DNA of 64,000 nucleotides from NCBI GenBank assembly GCA_029378245.1, contig JARKIF010000021.1, positions 496,001-560,000 on the forward strand, given 5' to 3'. Made by a program: the position numbers and the translations under genes. A model generated the notes under the pieces. That model did not search any database, was not told the origin of the DNA, and saw only the letters and a program-made list of their open reading frames with translations. Positions 32,805-46,894 of this stretch are shown here, in pieces. Each line of letters begins with the position of its first letter. Positions within the stretch are counted from its first letter, which is position 1. The DNA is from Roridomyces roridus. Its lineage: Eukaryota > Basidiomycota > Agaricomycetes > Agaricales > Mycenaceae.

Positions 32805-33908
32805 ATGAGCGTCGAATTCACCGTCTACAAGGGCTCTGCGAACGGCATCGTCGAAGCCAATACGACTCACGCCCCGCCTACGGGAAACCAAGTTCTCGTC
32901 AAGATCAGCCACTCGGGCGTCTGCGGCACTGATGAGCACTACAAACAAGCGGATATGGTTCTGGGGCACGAGGGCGTCGGCACCGTCGAGCAGATTGGCG
33001 AGGCAGTGACGGATTTGAAGGTCGGCGATGTCGTTGGATGGGGGTACGTGAACAAGACTTGTGGCAAATGCGAGCAGTGTCTGCTTGGTGCGTCGTCCAT
33101 CGCATCGTATCCCGAGTTATCCGACTGAACATACGTTATTAGGCCGTGACAATTACTGCCCAACGCGAGAGTACTATGGTGGTGCCAACTTCCACCAAGG
33201 CTCGTTCGGCTCGCGGGCCATCTGGGATGCCGAGTTTTTGTTCAAAATCCCCGAGGGCGTCAAGCCTGAGCACGCCGCTCCGCTCATGTGTGGTGGCGCG
33301 ACCATCTTCGAGCTCGTGGAAACGTACAACATCCGCCCCACATCCCGTGTCGGCGTCGTTGGCATCGGTGGCCTCGGACATCTGGCGATCATCTTCCTAG
33401 CCAAGATGGGCGCCAACGTTGTCGTGTTCTCGAGCACCGAGTCCAAACGCGAGGAGGCCCTCCGTCTCGGTGCCTCCGAGTTTATTGCCACCCAGGGCCT
33501 CGACAAGTTCGACATCCCACAACTCGACTTCCTCATCGTTACTACCAGCTTCTTGCCCAACTGGCAGCCGTGCGTACCCTTCCGTTTTCATTGCATCCTT
33601 AGTCTCACTGAACTCGCAATAGATATCTGGACGCGATGAAGCCCCGCGGCACCATCTTCCCGCTCACCATCTCGTTCGACAACCTCAGCATCCCCACCCT
33701 GGCTCTCGTGCCCCGCGGAATCAACCTCCAGGGCTCGGCCGTCGCCTCGCGCTCGGTCCAGAAACGCATGCTCGAGTTTGCTGCGCGTCATAAGGTTGAG
33801 CCGATTGTCGAGCTTTTCCCGCTGACCAAGGGCGGTGTGGAGGAGGGGATGCAGCGTTTGAGGGACGGTAAGGTGCGGTATAGGGCTGTTCTCGTTGCGA
33901 AGGATTGA
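32805..33908 (+). CDS. Zinc-dependent medium-chain alcohol dehydrogenase
   Basis: NADPH/NADH-dependent alcohol-aldehyde interconversion, cytosolic. Three exons (32805-33087, 33143-33569, 33623-33908) give 331 residues, close to the usual 340-350. Catalytic zinc ligands are visible in GVCGTDEHYK (Cys near residue 40) and GHEGVG. The structural zinc loop TCGKCEQCLLGRDNYC spans the first intron. The dinucleotide fold is VGVVGIGGLGHLAI near residue 180. The C-terminus ends RYRAVLVAKD. The pattern is of the cinnamyl-alcohol-dehydrogenase/ADH6-like branch, so aromatic aldehydes are plausible substrates; this is an inference. Confidence 0.88.
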
Positions 33909-34217
33909 GAAGAGGCGCACTGGTATGACAATGTAATTTAATATAGGTAGTAAAAATGACACGAACACACGCTTTTAGTTTTGCTGGACGGTCAAAATCA
34001 AGTCGACTGTGCCACTCTTAGATCACTCGGGATTCCGTACCTTCATTGCCTTGCCTGATGGCGATTTCTTTTCAGTCATGTTGAACCTTGGATTACGTGG
34101 TCTACGGATATTATTTGTATTCTCCTCGAACCGATTTACCACCACACAAAATCTCAATCGACGATGGGTGGGACGCGAAGTACTTCGTAGAATCCCTCAG
34201 GCTAAGACGCAAATAAA
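33909..34217. other. intergenic between convergent genes
   Basis: About 300 bp between two convergent genes; nothing recognised. If the hydratase gene has a further 3' exon (donor GTACGT at about 34256), it would lie here. Confidence 0.35.
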
Positions 34218-34973
34218 TCAGCCAAGTCCAACACACTCCAAAGAACCTAGACGTACCCCACCAGGAAAATGCGACAACAGCGAATTCGGCTTCTCCTCGA
34301 ACTGCTTCTCCATAATCTGAATGATCTCGGCCGCAAGATCGCCTCGGGGAAACTGCGCCTCAATCTCCGCTACGGTCGTCCGGTTGACGAGAAAATCGAG
34401 GGAACCGGGGCCAAAGGCGTCGTACCCCACAGCGTCGAAATCAACAGCGATCGCCAGTAAAATTTGCGTAGCAGAGGAGTTGCCTCCCGCCCACGTAGAC
34501 GTGTGGAGAGTGATACTCTCCGCGATATCGCCCACCTGCTCTGCGGTGTATGCTGGAGCAGTCAAGTGGAGGTGCGCATAGCTCATGAACGCGCCTTGCA
34601 TCTCGAAGGTCATGCCGTGCGCGGGGTCGGCTGTGACTATCGGGTCCGAGGACCAGGCGATGTCGTGCAGGACGGCGGCGTGGTAGAACCGGCTGCTGAG
34701 CTCGTTGAACGAGATCTGTGCGACACCCGGGGTTTGAGAAGGGAAGCCGTTGTAGAGCATTGCAAGGCCAAAATAGAATACGCGGAGACAGTGGAGGAAG
34801 ACGGTGGGCGGGGTGAAACGCTTCGCGTATGTGAAGGAAGCTTGTTGTGCCAAGTCTGGGATGAAGGACGCGTTCAGGGTGTTGAACGGGACGTAGTGTG
34901 GCTGGATGCCGAGGGAGAAGAATTGGGTGTAGTTGCTGGGAACGAACGCGTCGTATGTGCTTGAAAAGACCAT
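34218..34973 (-). CDS. HD-domain protein resembling cyanamide hydratase (Ddi2/3 type)
   Basis: Predicted metal-dependent hydratase converting cyanamide-type nitriles to urea derivatives. The start at 34973 is MVFSSTYDAFVPSNY, and the reading is 251 codons. Metal-site motifs in order are HCLRVFYFG near residue 60, FYHAAVLHDIAW near residue 100 with the HD pair, a His/Glu region with ESITLHTSTW near residue 155, and AVDFDAVGYDAFG near residue 185. Length and order match fungal cyanamide hydratases. The last residues after SLLSHFPGG may be replaced by splicing into a downstream exon. Function is assigned by family only. Confidence 0.75.
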   Translation of the reverse strand: MVFSSTYDAFVPSNYTQFFSLGIQPHYVPFNTLNASFIPDLAQQASFTYAKRFTPPTVFLHCLRVFYFGLAMLYNGFPSQTPGVAQISFNELSSRFYHAAVLHDIAWSSDPIVTADPAHGMTFEMQGAFMSYAHLHLTAPAYTAEQVGDIAESITLHTSTWAGGNSSATQILLAIAVDFDAVGYDAFGPGSLDFLVNRTTVAEIEAQFPRGDLAAEIIQIMEKQFEEKPNSLLSHFPGGVRLGSLECVGLG

Positions 34974-37017
34974 TGTTTGTCTGGTCGAGGTCGTATCCAA
35001 CTGTCGTACTTATACGACGCAACTTGATCACGAGGTGGATGATTCAACCTGCGGAGTCCCCGAAAAGTCACCTGGTTGAAATGAGTGGTGCTCGGTAGAC
35101 GCGGGGATGGTTCGTACTCGGCTAGGAAAGCGAAATTAGTGTGCCCGAGGTCGGCACGTGGGATTGGTTGTCTGGGTCCTACGTCTAAATCCAGCTTGTA
35201 TTGGAACGAACACTTCGGAGATTACCTGGCCTTAAAATAAAGGCAAACGGGACCGAAAGACGCATCTACCCAAAACGAAGGAACTCGGGTGTCTTGACGT
35301 ATCCGTCCTCGTACACAAAAACCATCTATCGGCTTCAAAAGCGCAGACGAGGGAGGGGAGACTGGGCATTAGAAATGTAAATGCGATGTTGTCGACCGAC
35401 GGACACCGTTGGGATTGAAGACGGAGCCATACGATTGTATGTCTACCAGTATTCCAATCGTAGATACAACGCGTTGAAATCCTGGTTACGCAGAATGCGA
35501 GTGTCTCCAAAACACGTCGATGAGCACAACTGGCGAACCGCGCTCAGCACTGCACTTGCAATATGGGTCGTGCAGCAAGAGATGAGGCTCGCCAGTGGGA
35601 GACTCGAGCACTGGGCAAGTCGACCTCGTTTTCCGCTGTGGAGGTGTTTGAATCGTGATGAGTGGGATGTCTTGCATTACTATCAGAAGAGCCGCGTCGT
35701 CGACTAAATCGTGTTAGGACCGGATCGCCGTGCAGTGAGAAATTTTCCAGAATCAAATTCCCATGTGTTTGTAGGAGGTGCGTCATGGCTGGCATGGCTT
35801 GGCATCTCGATGTGAACGGCGGCCCTCGACTCGGACCATGCATCAGATGCAAAACGAGTTGCTGTGCTTCCACTTTCGACACGTGGGGGGGGGGCGCTAG
35901 TAGGCGGCGATCGGGTAACACAGGACCCGACGTGAGGATTGAGTGGGCTAGACCGTGACGCGGGCGATGCATTCGTGCGGGCTGTCTGCCTTGTAAAGTC
36001 CTACACAAGCTTCAGCCTCACGACGATCGCTTCCCCGAGCAGACGATTGACGCGGGAAGGGAAAGTCGGTGAGCTTTTGAGCGGAAAGTCGGTGATTTGG
36101 TGTCCACAGTCCAGGCCAAGCCAGACCCAGAATCGGAAAACGGAAGGTCGCCGACGTGCATCAGAGGCAAGCTATCTCCAAGATGATGTGCCAGGAACGA
36201 CCCTCCGGAATGTGCCCTGAGCCGTGATCGCGATGACTGGGAACATGATATCGAGGGTTGAGAACTGTCTACTTGGGTGAACGCCTGTGAACGCGCGTCC
36301 AGTGCGTCCGAGTCGGGTTGGGGAGAATCTGGGAGAATGGTCCGAACTAAGCGAAGCATCATCTCTTACAACGGGAACGTGACGTGACGTCAATGGTCGC
36401 CGCACGCCCTTTTCTCCTCCGGTCCTCATTCGTTTTCAATCCCGCACCTTACTTTCGACGACGCCGACGCTCCTCTTCTAATTGTGTCTGGCACCCATCA
36501 CCACAGGAAATATCCCGGCTCAGCCAGGATCCCTATACGCCACGCGGCCTTGTCGTGTCGTGTATGTACGTCTTGGCCCTACGAAGCTCGGGCCCTTGTC
36601 AGCTCATTCATCCCTTTTGTCTTCCGCCCCCCATCCAGGCTCGTCAGCGAGTATCGCGCTAGATTTGGACAGCAGACTTAGGGGGGAAGAGCAGCCGGTA
36701 GGTGGCGTGGTTTTTATGAAATTCTTCATTTTGCTATTGCGTTGCTCAATTCGTCGTGCCAGCAGGCTCACTGGACTACGACGGAAACGCCTTTTCAGGC
36801 CATCTCATTGATAGACATACGGACAGCGTGCGTGCGTACCCTCTGTCTGTCGCCAACGATCACCCCACGCTGACTTCCTCGGGACCGTTTTAAGCCTACG
36901 TCCACCGCCCTCTGTGCGACTTTTTCCGTCTAAAATCATCTCTTGACTTGCACGTCGCCGCACATTCTGCGCCGTGGTATACCCCTTCAAACGATACCAC
37001 CCACACTACACTAGACC
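34974..37017. other. 2.0 kb without a recognised gene
   Basis: Contains the promoter of the hydratase gene (minus) and, from about 36400, the CT-rich leader of the large plus-strand gene. Frames of 100-150 codons at 35381-35707 (+) and 35544-36008 (-) overlap each other and show no domain. Confidence 0.4.
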
Positions 37018-40000
37018 ATGCCCCTCCTCGGCGGCCTCTTCACCCGCACTGCAGGGAAACAATCCTCTACCTCCTCTTCCATCACCACATCACCTCCCGA
37101 CGGGTCGTCTCTCAGTCTCAGCTCTCCTACTGCTACCTCCGCATCCTCCCCTACGGCCGAATATGTGTCATTCATGGCTGCTGGCCCGTCCTCACCCAAC
37201 GGTCACGGCCTTGCCTACGCAGGAGAGCCCCCGAAACGACGCCCTATGGGTTTCTTCGGACGCAAGAAGAGTGGTCCGACGGCCGTACAGCCCGATTCTC
37301 CCAATCCACGCCCAGCCTACCTCTCGCGTCTCAGCACGGCATCCGAACGGCCTCCCCTTACCCTGATGACCACATCTGCGTCTTCCCCAACTGATGGAAC
37401 GCTAAGGCCACCGCCGCACATGTATAATCACAGCACACGCAGTCTTCCGCCGACGAGGCCATCGCCGTCTGCTACAACTCTAGGCTCGCCGCTCGCGCCG
37501 AGTGTGAGTCCCACGAGCACGAGGACCGCCCCAAAGAGCAGGACGCAGGGCAAGGCGGCTGGGAAGCGCTTTGCGTTTTGGGGTCGCGGCGGTTGCCAAG
37601 GATGCTTCTCCGGTGCCGAAGCAGGCTGAGACTGGTCCCGGTGGTGGAGAGGATGGAGACTTCAACTTGCGTGCATTCCGCCACGTCGCGCCCTCACCCT
37701 CGCTTGCACCCCGTGCCTCGCCTGATGGGTCACCCTCCCCTGCTCCTCGATCGTCATCCCTTCAACAAAATCAGCATCAAAATACGAGCAAGACGCGTCT
37801 CACGGCTTCTGCGCTCTCCGCTCTCGGCACGAATGATATGCGTCCTCCGCCACGACCACGTGCGCCGTCGGATGTCAGCGCGAGCAGTAGTCGGATTAGT
37901 GTCGCTGCATTTAGGGAGATGCAGGCCAGGCGGAGCGCGGCGGGCAGTCCTGCTTTGGGTGGTCCTGCGCCGACTCGGGATCCAGATAGGGAGAAGGAGA
38001 GGACGGCGAATGTGGTACGGACGACTGGGACGGGGCCAAGGGACAAGAGAAGTGGGAGTCGGAGCGAGAGTGGCCATGGAGTGTATTCTGGTCCGTTTTG
38101 CGCTCTTCATTCTTTCTGATGTGCTGATATCTTCCTTTCAGCTGCACCTGCTCACGTTAGGACGAATCGCACTCCAGGTACGTTCTCATATAATACAGAG
38201 ACATTATACTTACAGTACATATAGCAGCCTCGACTTCTCATCCACACCTGCCGCTGTCTGCCTCTGCGTCCGCGCCCAGGCCTCCTCCGAAAACCAAGCC
38301 ACCAACGCCAACGGACGACGACGAGAGCGATGACTCGGAAGAAGAGGAGGGCGAGAGCGATTCGGACAATGCACCGCTCGCGATGCTGGCCCGTCGTCCT
38401 GGTGCAGGCTCCCAAGCAGGATCCAGTGGCAGTCTACCGTTGCCCGCCCGGAAGGGTAGTCCTGCCATATCTCCATCTCTACCCCCAGCATCGACCAGTC
38501 AAAATCATACCCCCTACCAGCAGTCTCATCTAGCTCGGCAGACGAGCCCGCCCGTCCGCAGCGCCTCCCCGACGAGTATGAGCAGCTCTTCGAGTCGGCC
38601 ATCCAATCTGCGACCCAAGCCCAAGCCGCTTATTGACATTGCTGTCTTGACAGCTTCGCGTCCGCAGGCGGTGTCTCAGCAGCAGAGGGATGCTGGGTTT
38701 ACGGGCGGAGGGATGTTGGCATCGTTTGGGGCTACGTCTTCGTCTGCGTCCGCTGCCAAGATGGAGAACGTGAAGGATGCCGAGAGTCCCATTTTGACGT
38801 CTCGCTCGCCGCCGCCTACGTTGGGCAAGACGGGGACGCGGGCTGTGGGGATGATGCATTTCCCGACGCCGCCTGGATCGCCTGTTACCGAGGTGCCTCC
38901 GCCGGTACTGAAGGAGAAGAAGGTGGAGGGGAGGACGGCGCCTGTGAGGTCGAGCTCGACGGGCTTGGTGGAGATGGAGAATGAGCGAGCGGGGGCAGCG
39001 AGTCCTGGACCGAGGAGGGACCTGCTGAGCGAGCGATTAAGGGCGGTGACGGGGGTGGTACAGCCCTCGAAAGAGGCGAGTCCGCAGAAGAGCACGCCAC
39101 CTCCTGCCTTTACGACTGTGGCCCAGCAAAAGGCCTTCCATCGGCGGTCGTCGAGCGATATCGTTTCACCGTCGAAGTGGGGATCGCCGTCCGTTCCAGC
39201 TGCAGCCCCGCCGGGAACAGCGACGGCGGACGAGGAGCTCGACCTTAGTGATCTGGCGGATTTACTCGGTGGCGGACTGGCACTCGTTTCGCGTACCGGG
39301 GAGTCATCGCCTCCGCGCGTTGCTTCGGGCGAGGATGTGACCAAGGCAACGGTGGAAGAACGTAATGACAGTACAAGCAACACCGAGAATATCGCCCCCG
39401 TCGTTATCCGTCAGCGAGCGCCTCCTGCTGCGTTTAGTGTCACGTCCCGTCCCGCTCAGCATGAGAGGCAGCGGAGCACGACGATGGTGCCTGCGGGCTC
39501 GGCGGCGGCAGAGAAGGCGGCTGCTTCGTTTAACGCCACGAATCGATCCTTCAGCGCGACTGTCGTTCCATCTCCCTCGCCTACCACTGCTCCGACCTTG
39601 AAGGCTCCTCCGTCTCAAGCACGTCCTGCCAAGTCGTCACCGCCGACCGAGGGAACACGCAGCAGCTCCTATAGTGACTTGGGCATCAGCGCGAGGCAAC
39701 GGAGCAGTACTCTCATTCCCAACCCTGCGTTGTCATCATCGCGCTCTGATGCGCGTACTGCCACATCTAGTAGTAGCAACGACGACTCCGCACCGTCTTC
39801 TTCTGGTAGCAGTAGTGCTGCTTCTCGTGCCCGACCTCGAAGCAGTACAATGATGACCTTGGCCCCTGCGAGCGCCGCTGCACAACCATCACGTCTTGCA
39901 GCTCCTCTCACCCAGGCTCCGGCGCGTCCTTTCATGGCTGCACGCAAGAGCCCCGCGAGCTCTACGGGCGAATCGAGTAGTAGCCCTGCACCGCTTACGC

Positions 40001-41129
40001 CCCGGGATGGTAGCAGTGATTTGAGTCGGGATAGTGGGCTGAAGGAGAAGGACGAGAGGAGGGTGGCGTGGAGCGGGGGTGTGAGTGGATTGGTGCCCAG
40101 TGCGAGGCGAGCGCATCAGAGGAGGAGCGTGAGCTTTGATTTTGACGAAGAGGTGCCGAGTGATGGGAAGGGAAAAATCAAGGCGAGGCCGAGGGAGACT
40201 CCGATACAGGAGGAGGAGCGCAGGAGGGAACGTAGACGAGGGGAAGCAAAGGCGGCGATTGAGGTCCGTTGTTTTATTCCCTTGCTCTCACGTCCTTTTT
40301 TGACATTGCCATGCAGCTCGGTAACGTTATCAACGGTCCGGGTCCTACCGCGGATGATGATGATGAGGACGACGACGACGTGCCCGTCGCCCAGCGCGCT
40401 ATGCCTGGGATGCCTATGGGCAACATGCCAATGGGGATGAACATGCCTATGCCGATGGGCTTCGCTACCCCCGGCGGCATGTCTCCTGGATGGCCCGGGA
40501 TGCTCAGCCCCGCGCAATTCATGGTCCCACCGCCTGCCGACCCCAGCTTTTACGCGGCGCACCAGCAGGCAATGATGATAGCCAAGCAAGCGTACCAGAT
40601 GGCGGTAGCTCAGCAGGCTATGCAGCAAGCTGGAGAGGAGTGGGAGCGCGGGTCGACGATGGGTTTTGGAGATCGCTCGAGCGTGTTTGGAGGCTCGACG
40701 ACGGGGCCTGCGATGTCACAATATGGGATGGGCATGGGCATGCAGCAGGGCGGGTGGACGCCTGGAGGGATGTCTCTGTTCCCGCCTGCGCCCAGGTCAA
40801 TGTACGGTGGTGGTGGAGCGCGCAGCGAGTATGGTGGTGGTGGTGGCGGTGGAGCTCGAAGCGAGTATGGGGGAGGCGGTGGATGGAATTCGTCGCGGAG
40901 TGTCTATGGCGAGAACTTTGGCCCGTCACCGCGATCATCAAACAGCCCTGCGGCTACGCGAAACCCAAACACGCGTGTGGACTCTGGGTACTTTGCTGGA
41001 GCGCCGGTACCAAAGTCTCCGAATCCCACGGGCGCTACGCCTCGCCAGCGGACGGCCAGCCAGCCTGCGACGCCTTCGCGTGGTCCTGCGAAACGACAGC
41101 CTCCGTCGAGTTGGAAGGCATCTCCGTGA
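37018..41129 (+). CDS. Large disordered Ser/Pro-rich protein (one apparent frameshift)
   Basis: About 1319 residues over four exons: 37018-38090, 38142-38177 (36 bp), 38225-40263 and 40317-41129. The total coding length is one nucleotide more than a multiple of three. The extra base sits in the TTTTGGGG run near 37577-37584, where the frame must shift to reach the downstream reading. The protein is rich in Ser, Pro, Thr and Ala with acidic (DDDESDDSEEEE) and basic (EERRRERRRGEAK) patches. A conserved helix follows, GEAKAAIELGNVINGPG, then a Met/Gly-rich repeat and a Gly-rich YGGGGARSEYGGG repeat. No catalytic domain is seen. I recognise it only as a conserved basidiomycete hypothetical protein. 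Confidence 0.7.
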
Positions 41130-41321
41130 TTTGGCATTAAAACAATTTTTTCTTCATCCTCTCTTTATCATCAATTGTACTTCTGACTGTACTCATACGC
41201 ACGTCCTACACTTACCATCACACTCTTTCTGCTTAGGAACACTACCCAGCTCATTGCTATTTACTTTTTGTACACTTTTCCGTAAAATTATGGTGGGGAG
41301 TAGAGGATAGATGTATTGCGG

Positions 41322-43037
41322 TTACTTGACCTGCTCTGGGAGATGCCAGCGAATTCCGATCCATAATCCGATTGTCAACGTGACCATGAGCGCCCAGATG
41401 GCTTGGCCACTTAAGAGCTGGGTGCGTACGCCGAGGGCGAAGAGGCTGGAGAATATACCAGGGACGACTGCACGCAGGGCGCTGTTGAGGGTAAGGAAGA
41501 TGGCGTTGAGCGTTCCGAGGGTGTTTGGAGCTGGGGCAATGTCGTTCAAGGCTAGTTGAATCGCAGCTTGGACATGGCGAAGTCAGAAATGCAAGTAAAG
41601 CTGAGGAGGGCACGCACTGAAGAGCAAGCTAACTGAGCCGCCTACGAATTGAGATGTGGGGAGTAATATATAAAACGCGGTCAGCCACGCGGGCCCTTGT
41701 TTGAGGAGCAGGTTGGCGAGGGGGTTGAGAGCCATTACGATGGGCCAGATGTACGTGCAGCCACGGAGGACGCCGGCTGTCCCGTAGCGTTGCTGAAGCA
41801 TGGGGAAGGGAATGAGCCAGATGGCTTGTGCGAGCCCGGAGAGGCCGAGGAAGAGGGAGATTTGAAGGGGCGTGAAGGAGAGGCCGCCGAGGTCGACTTT
41901 CGGCCGTTTAGAATCGGTGTGGTGAAATGGAGATGAGACGCACCGGAGGTAAACCAGAAGAGAGGGATGACTGAATGAATTCTTTAGGCGAAGGATGAAA
42001 AAGAGTGGTGGATACACGCACCTGCGGTGTAACCATACGTGATGACGGACGTGTAACCTATGAGCGATAGGACGGCGGCGATTCCGGGGGACTGGAGGAG
42101 TTGCCATGTGGACATCGGCGGCGATGTCGAATTGAAAGATTTTTTGTCGGTCTGAGTAGCCCGCTTAGCTTGCTGATGAATTCCGAGGTACCAGACTTAC
42201 CTGCCGGACGAAGAAGGCACACAGGATAGCAGCGCTCGCAGAAAAGCCGCCTGTGAAGAGCGTCGGGAGGAGGTATGGATATTTCTCGAAGAGATGTATG
42301 TGTCCAAAGACCGAGGGATAGTTGACGGTCGGTTCAGATAGAGAACCGCCTGGAGGAAACTTGTAAGCAGTTGTATGAGAAGGTTACGCAAATCCTACCT
42401 ATCAGCGGGCCGAGGAAGATTCCAATGGTACCCGTAAAAGTGAATAGACTGAACGCCTTTGCTTGAGTGTTTCCTGTACTGATTTCTGTGATCATGGCTC
42501 GTATTGTCCTGCGTGAGGTAGTCAGCTCGGAGAAGCACATCGCAGGTCAAGACATACACAACAGAGCCGGCGAATGCCCCAGCCAGACAACGAAAGAGAA
42601 TCATCTGCCAAATGTTTTTGCTCAATCCAAACAAGGCTGAGGCGATGGATACACCGCAGAGCGAGAAGACCAAGACGGGTTTCCGCCCGATGCGGTCGGC
42701 GGCACGGCCGTATGCAATCATGACGAGCATTTGAGTCATAGAGAAGAGGGATTCCTGGAGGTGTACGTGTATGAGTCACGTAGGTATATGCAGAGTGGCA
42801 CAGACGACTTACAATGAGCCCGGCGTAGAAACCGACGTCGGCCTCGGGGATGCCGGCCTCTTCGTGGATCATTTTGTTGACGAAAGGGAAGATGGAAAAG
42901 AACGCTATGGGGTCCACGAGTCGTGCGTAGCACAGAAGTCCTATCTGACTCATTTGGAGAGGCTCGTCGAGGTCGTCAGGCGCAGTGGGCGGCAGAAGGG
43001 ACGTGGTCTCGTCGGCATCGCTGGCTCTAGAGGACAT
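41322..43037 (-). CDS. MFS transporter, DHA1/multidrug-type (paralog 2)
   Basis: Paralog of the gene at 16359-18122, same strand and exon order. The start at 43037 is MSSRASDADETTSLLPP. The core includes LLCYARLVDPIAFFSIFPF, the MFS signature GRAADRIGRKPV, MILFRCLAGAFAGS and GLSFTPLQISLFLGLSGLAQ. The C-terminus is shorter (WHLPEQVK, stop at 41322-41324) and lacks the basic extension of paralog 1. About eight exons; middle borders are approximate. Likely a plasma- or vacuolar-membrane exporter of unknown substrate. Confidence 0.85.
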
Positions 43038-43290
43038 GGTGGTGGTGTGGATCGCAGAGATGATTCGACCGGCTCCGAGGTGACTGAGCCATCTTTCAAA
43101 TGTAGATGTGAATTGTGAAAGAGAACAAGTCGTGAATTGCATCCGCGCTCATCAACTCAAGCTGATGCCCGTTCTCGGCGAACTTTTCACGCAGTTGAGC
43201 ACCCGATGGCCGTACTTGAATAATCGGTGTATACTTACATTCTATTCTCAACAAAAAGCCCACCAAATAAAACAACCAATCAAACCCAGC

Positions 43291-44828
<1,538 letters not shown>

Positions 44829-46894
44829 GATGGAGGGGAATCGGGGGAGCTTGAGGAATGAGGCGAGTATCTGGCCTGTCTTGATTTTATACGAGTGTCG
44901 TCTTGCGTGTGTGAATGAATCATTCAAAGCTGGGAAAACTGGTGACAGTCCTCGGGTTTCAACTGGCAACGGGTGGCCCTTCAAAATTCTGAAACGGTGG
45001 GATAATTCTCGGGAACTGTGTTGAGAAAAAGATGGATTAAATAAAACGAAAGACCGCGAAGCGGGAATGAATCGATTGTTAATTTTGGCTGAGAGGTAAC
45101 CATGCGTGCACGTTGTCGGTCCCTGATGAACAAGAAAATGCCCTTGTTCTGGTGTCAGATTTCGCAAAGAATGTAGTTCATTGAAACGAGCCGGTTGCGA
45201 TTCCCTGAAGCCGCGGAAAGTATGAAATCCACTTCGAACCAAGTCATTGGTACGATGAGGATATGAGACTCACCGAAACCGCATGGATCTGGGGATGCCG
45301 TATTGAGATAAATACGCTTCTGAGTGGCCGTACCTAGCTCGCATGCAATTGGTCCATCGGTACCGAACGTACCTATGCCAGACTCCCTGCCGTATATCCG
45401 AATGAACGCTATCCAGAAGTGTGGGTCAGTATGCAGGGTCCGAACTCCCAATGCAGGAAAATGAAAGGACTCTCACAGGACATGAAACCTGGCCGGGGAG
45501 TCCGGGGGAGACCCAGAGAATTACCACACCCGCAGTTTGATGATGAAAACGAGGATGATTGTCTCAGCGATGAATTGAATTTTCAGCTCGCTGTTTTTGG
45601 GCTATAAAAAGAGTTCAACAACGGCCGAAGCGAGCCAATGAACTTGCCAGAATTACGGCTCGAGTGTCGGCAAAGGATGTAGTTTCTTTCGGTGCCGGCG
45701 GCATGTGCACACGACGAGGTGTGTTTTGAATGCGGAAAGTTGATGAGAAAGAACCGAAGATGGTTCTTTGCGCGCCGGCGGCATTGGCAGGCACACGACA
45801 AGGTCTGTTTTTTAAAATAACCTCCAAGTCGAGGTCTGCCACTTTCCGTGCGAATCAAAGCGGAGAGAAATCTTGTTCGCACAGGCTTTGCCGTAGCTTA
45901 TGTGCAGCGCGTGAGAGCTTCGAGTGGATGTCTCCCAGGAGGGTTGAAATGAGCCCGATGTCGTGAGGACGGTTCCAACAGCACAGCAAACTGTCCCCAA
46001 ACTAGATCCCCGCGCGGTACATACGAGAGTCGTGCAGACCGAAAGTAAAGAGAGTGTTGCGATCGTGGTTGCGCCCACAGTATCATGCAACCGAAGAAGT
46101 AAAAGGAGGGGAAGAACATCGAGAATCCGCTCAGAGTATCGCAGACGAGAGCCAAGACTACGCAGGATACTAGTGATGTGGGCCAAGTGCAGATCATTTG
46201 TGGGAAGAGCGCTCCGGAAACGTGGAAGATCGGCGGACAGCTGTGGACGGCGACCTTGGCACAGCGAAAGAGAGCGAAAGATAGACTCAGCTCAGAGTTT
46301 CACAAGAACTATGTCGTCACCCAGACTGAGACTCGGACGGAGGGGAGCCAAGACAGAGTAAGTATGGGCCGCCCGAGCGGTGTCGAGGGCATCAGAATGG
46401 AGATACTCGCCCGAGAGCAGAATGCCAGGGAGACAGCAGATGGACATGACAGAGATGGATGGCTTTGATCCATGAGCGGCGGAGCCGTCATTCCGATCAA
46501 TGGCTGTGCTGCTTGCAAAGCCTTGCATTCCTCCCCCATGAACCGCTAGTGCGCCGGTTCGCCTTTCTCCCACAGAGACGAGGGCTGCCCACGGTTCCGC
46601 ACGCTTGAGTTGGTTGAGCACGAGATAGTGCATCGCGTATGACTCGGAGCCCAAGCGAGCGCCGAGGAGACTGACCCTGACTGACCCCTCACTTCCCTGC
46701 TCTCACAGCTGCGCCCTGAGGAAGAGTCTCACCATACTTATCTCGTACCCCATCCTTCTTCTGCCACTCGTTCATTTGGCTTCCGCTGAGTCTGGGATTG
46801 CAGACCTCGATTCCTGATTCGTGAAGTTTCGCCATTTTTCCCTCATCGGATCGGATCGTATACATTTCACTACGCTGCTCATGAACGCCATAGA
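44829..46894. other. 2.0 kb, mostly without a recognised gene
   Basis: Promoter of the peroxidase gene and then scattered short frames. The best candidate is listed separately at 45155. Minus-strand frames at 45812-46186 and 45898-46197 are hydrophobic in places (VLPLLLLLRL), hinting at a decayed membrane-protein gene, but no consistent splicing was found. Confidence 0.35.
45155..45451 (-). CDS. Possible small gene, unrecognised
   Basis: A minus-strand frame that, with a GT-AG intron at about 45229-45271, joins FIRIYGRESGIGTFGTDG and PDPCGFG to VDFILSAASGNRN and ends CEI at 45155. The sequence looks coding in composition, but the 5' end is unclear: an acceptor near 45417 suggests another upstream exon. 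No domain or signal peptide is seen. It could also be a gene remnant. Confidence 0.25.
   Translation of the reverse strand: MGVRTLHTDPHFWIAFIRIYGRESGIGTFGTDGPIACELGTATQKRIYLNTASPDPCGFGESHILIVPMTWFEVDFILSAASGNRNRLVSMNYILCEI

Noticed and set aside
45812..46654. Hydrophobic minus-strand frames as a membrane-protein gene
   Set aside because: Frames do not join through plausible introns and no family pattern was recognised; kept only as a remark.
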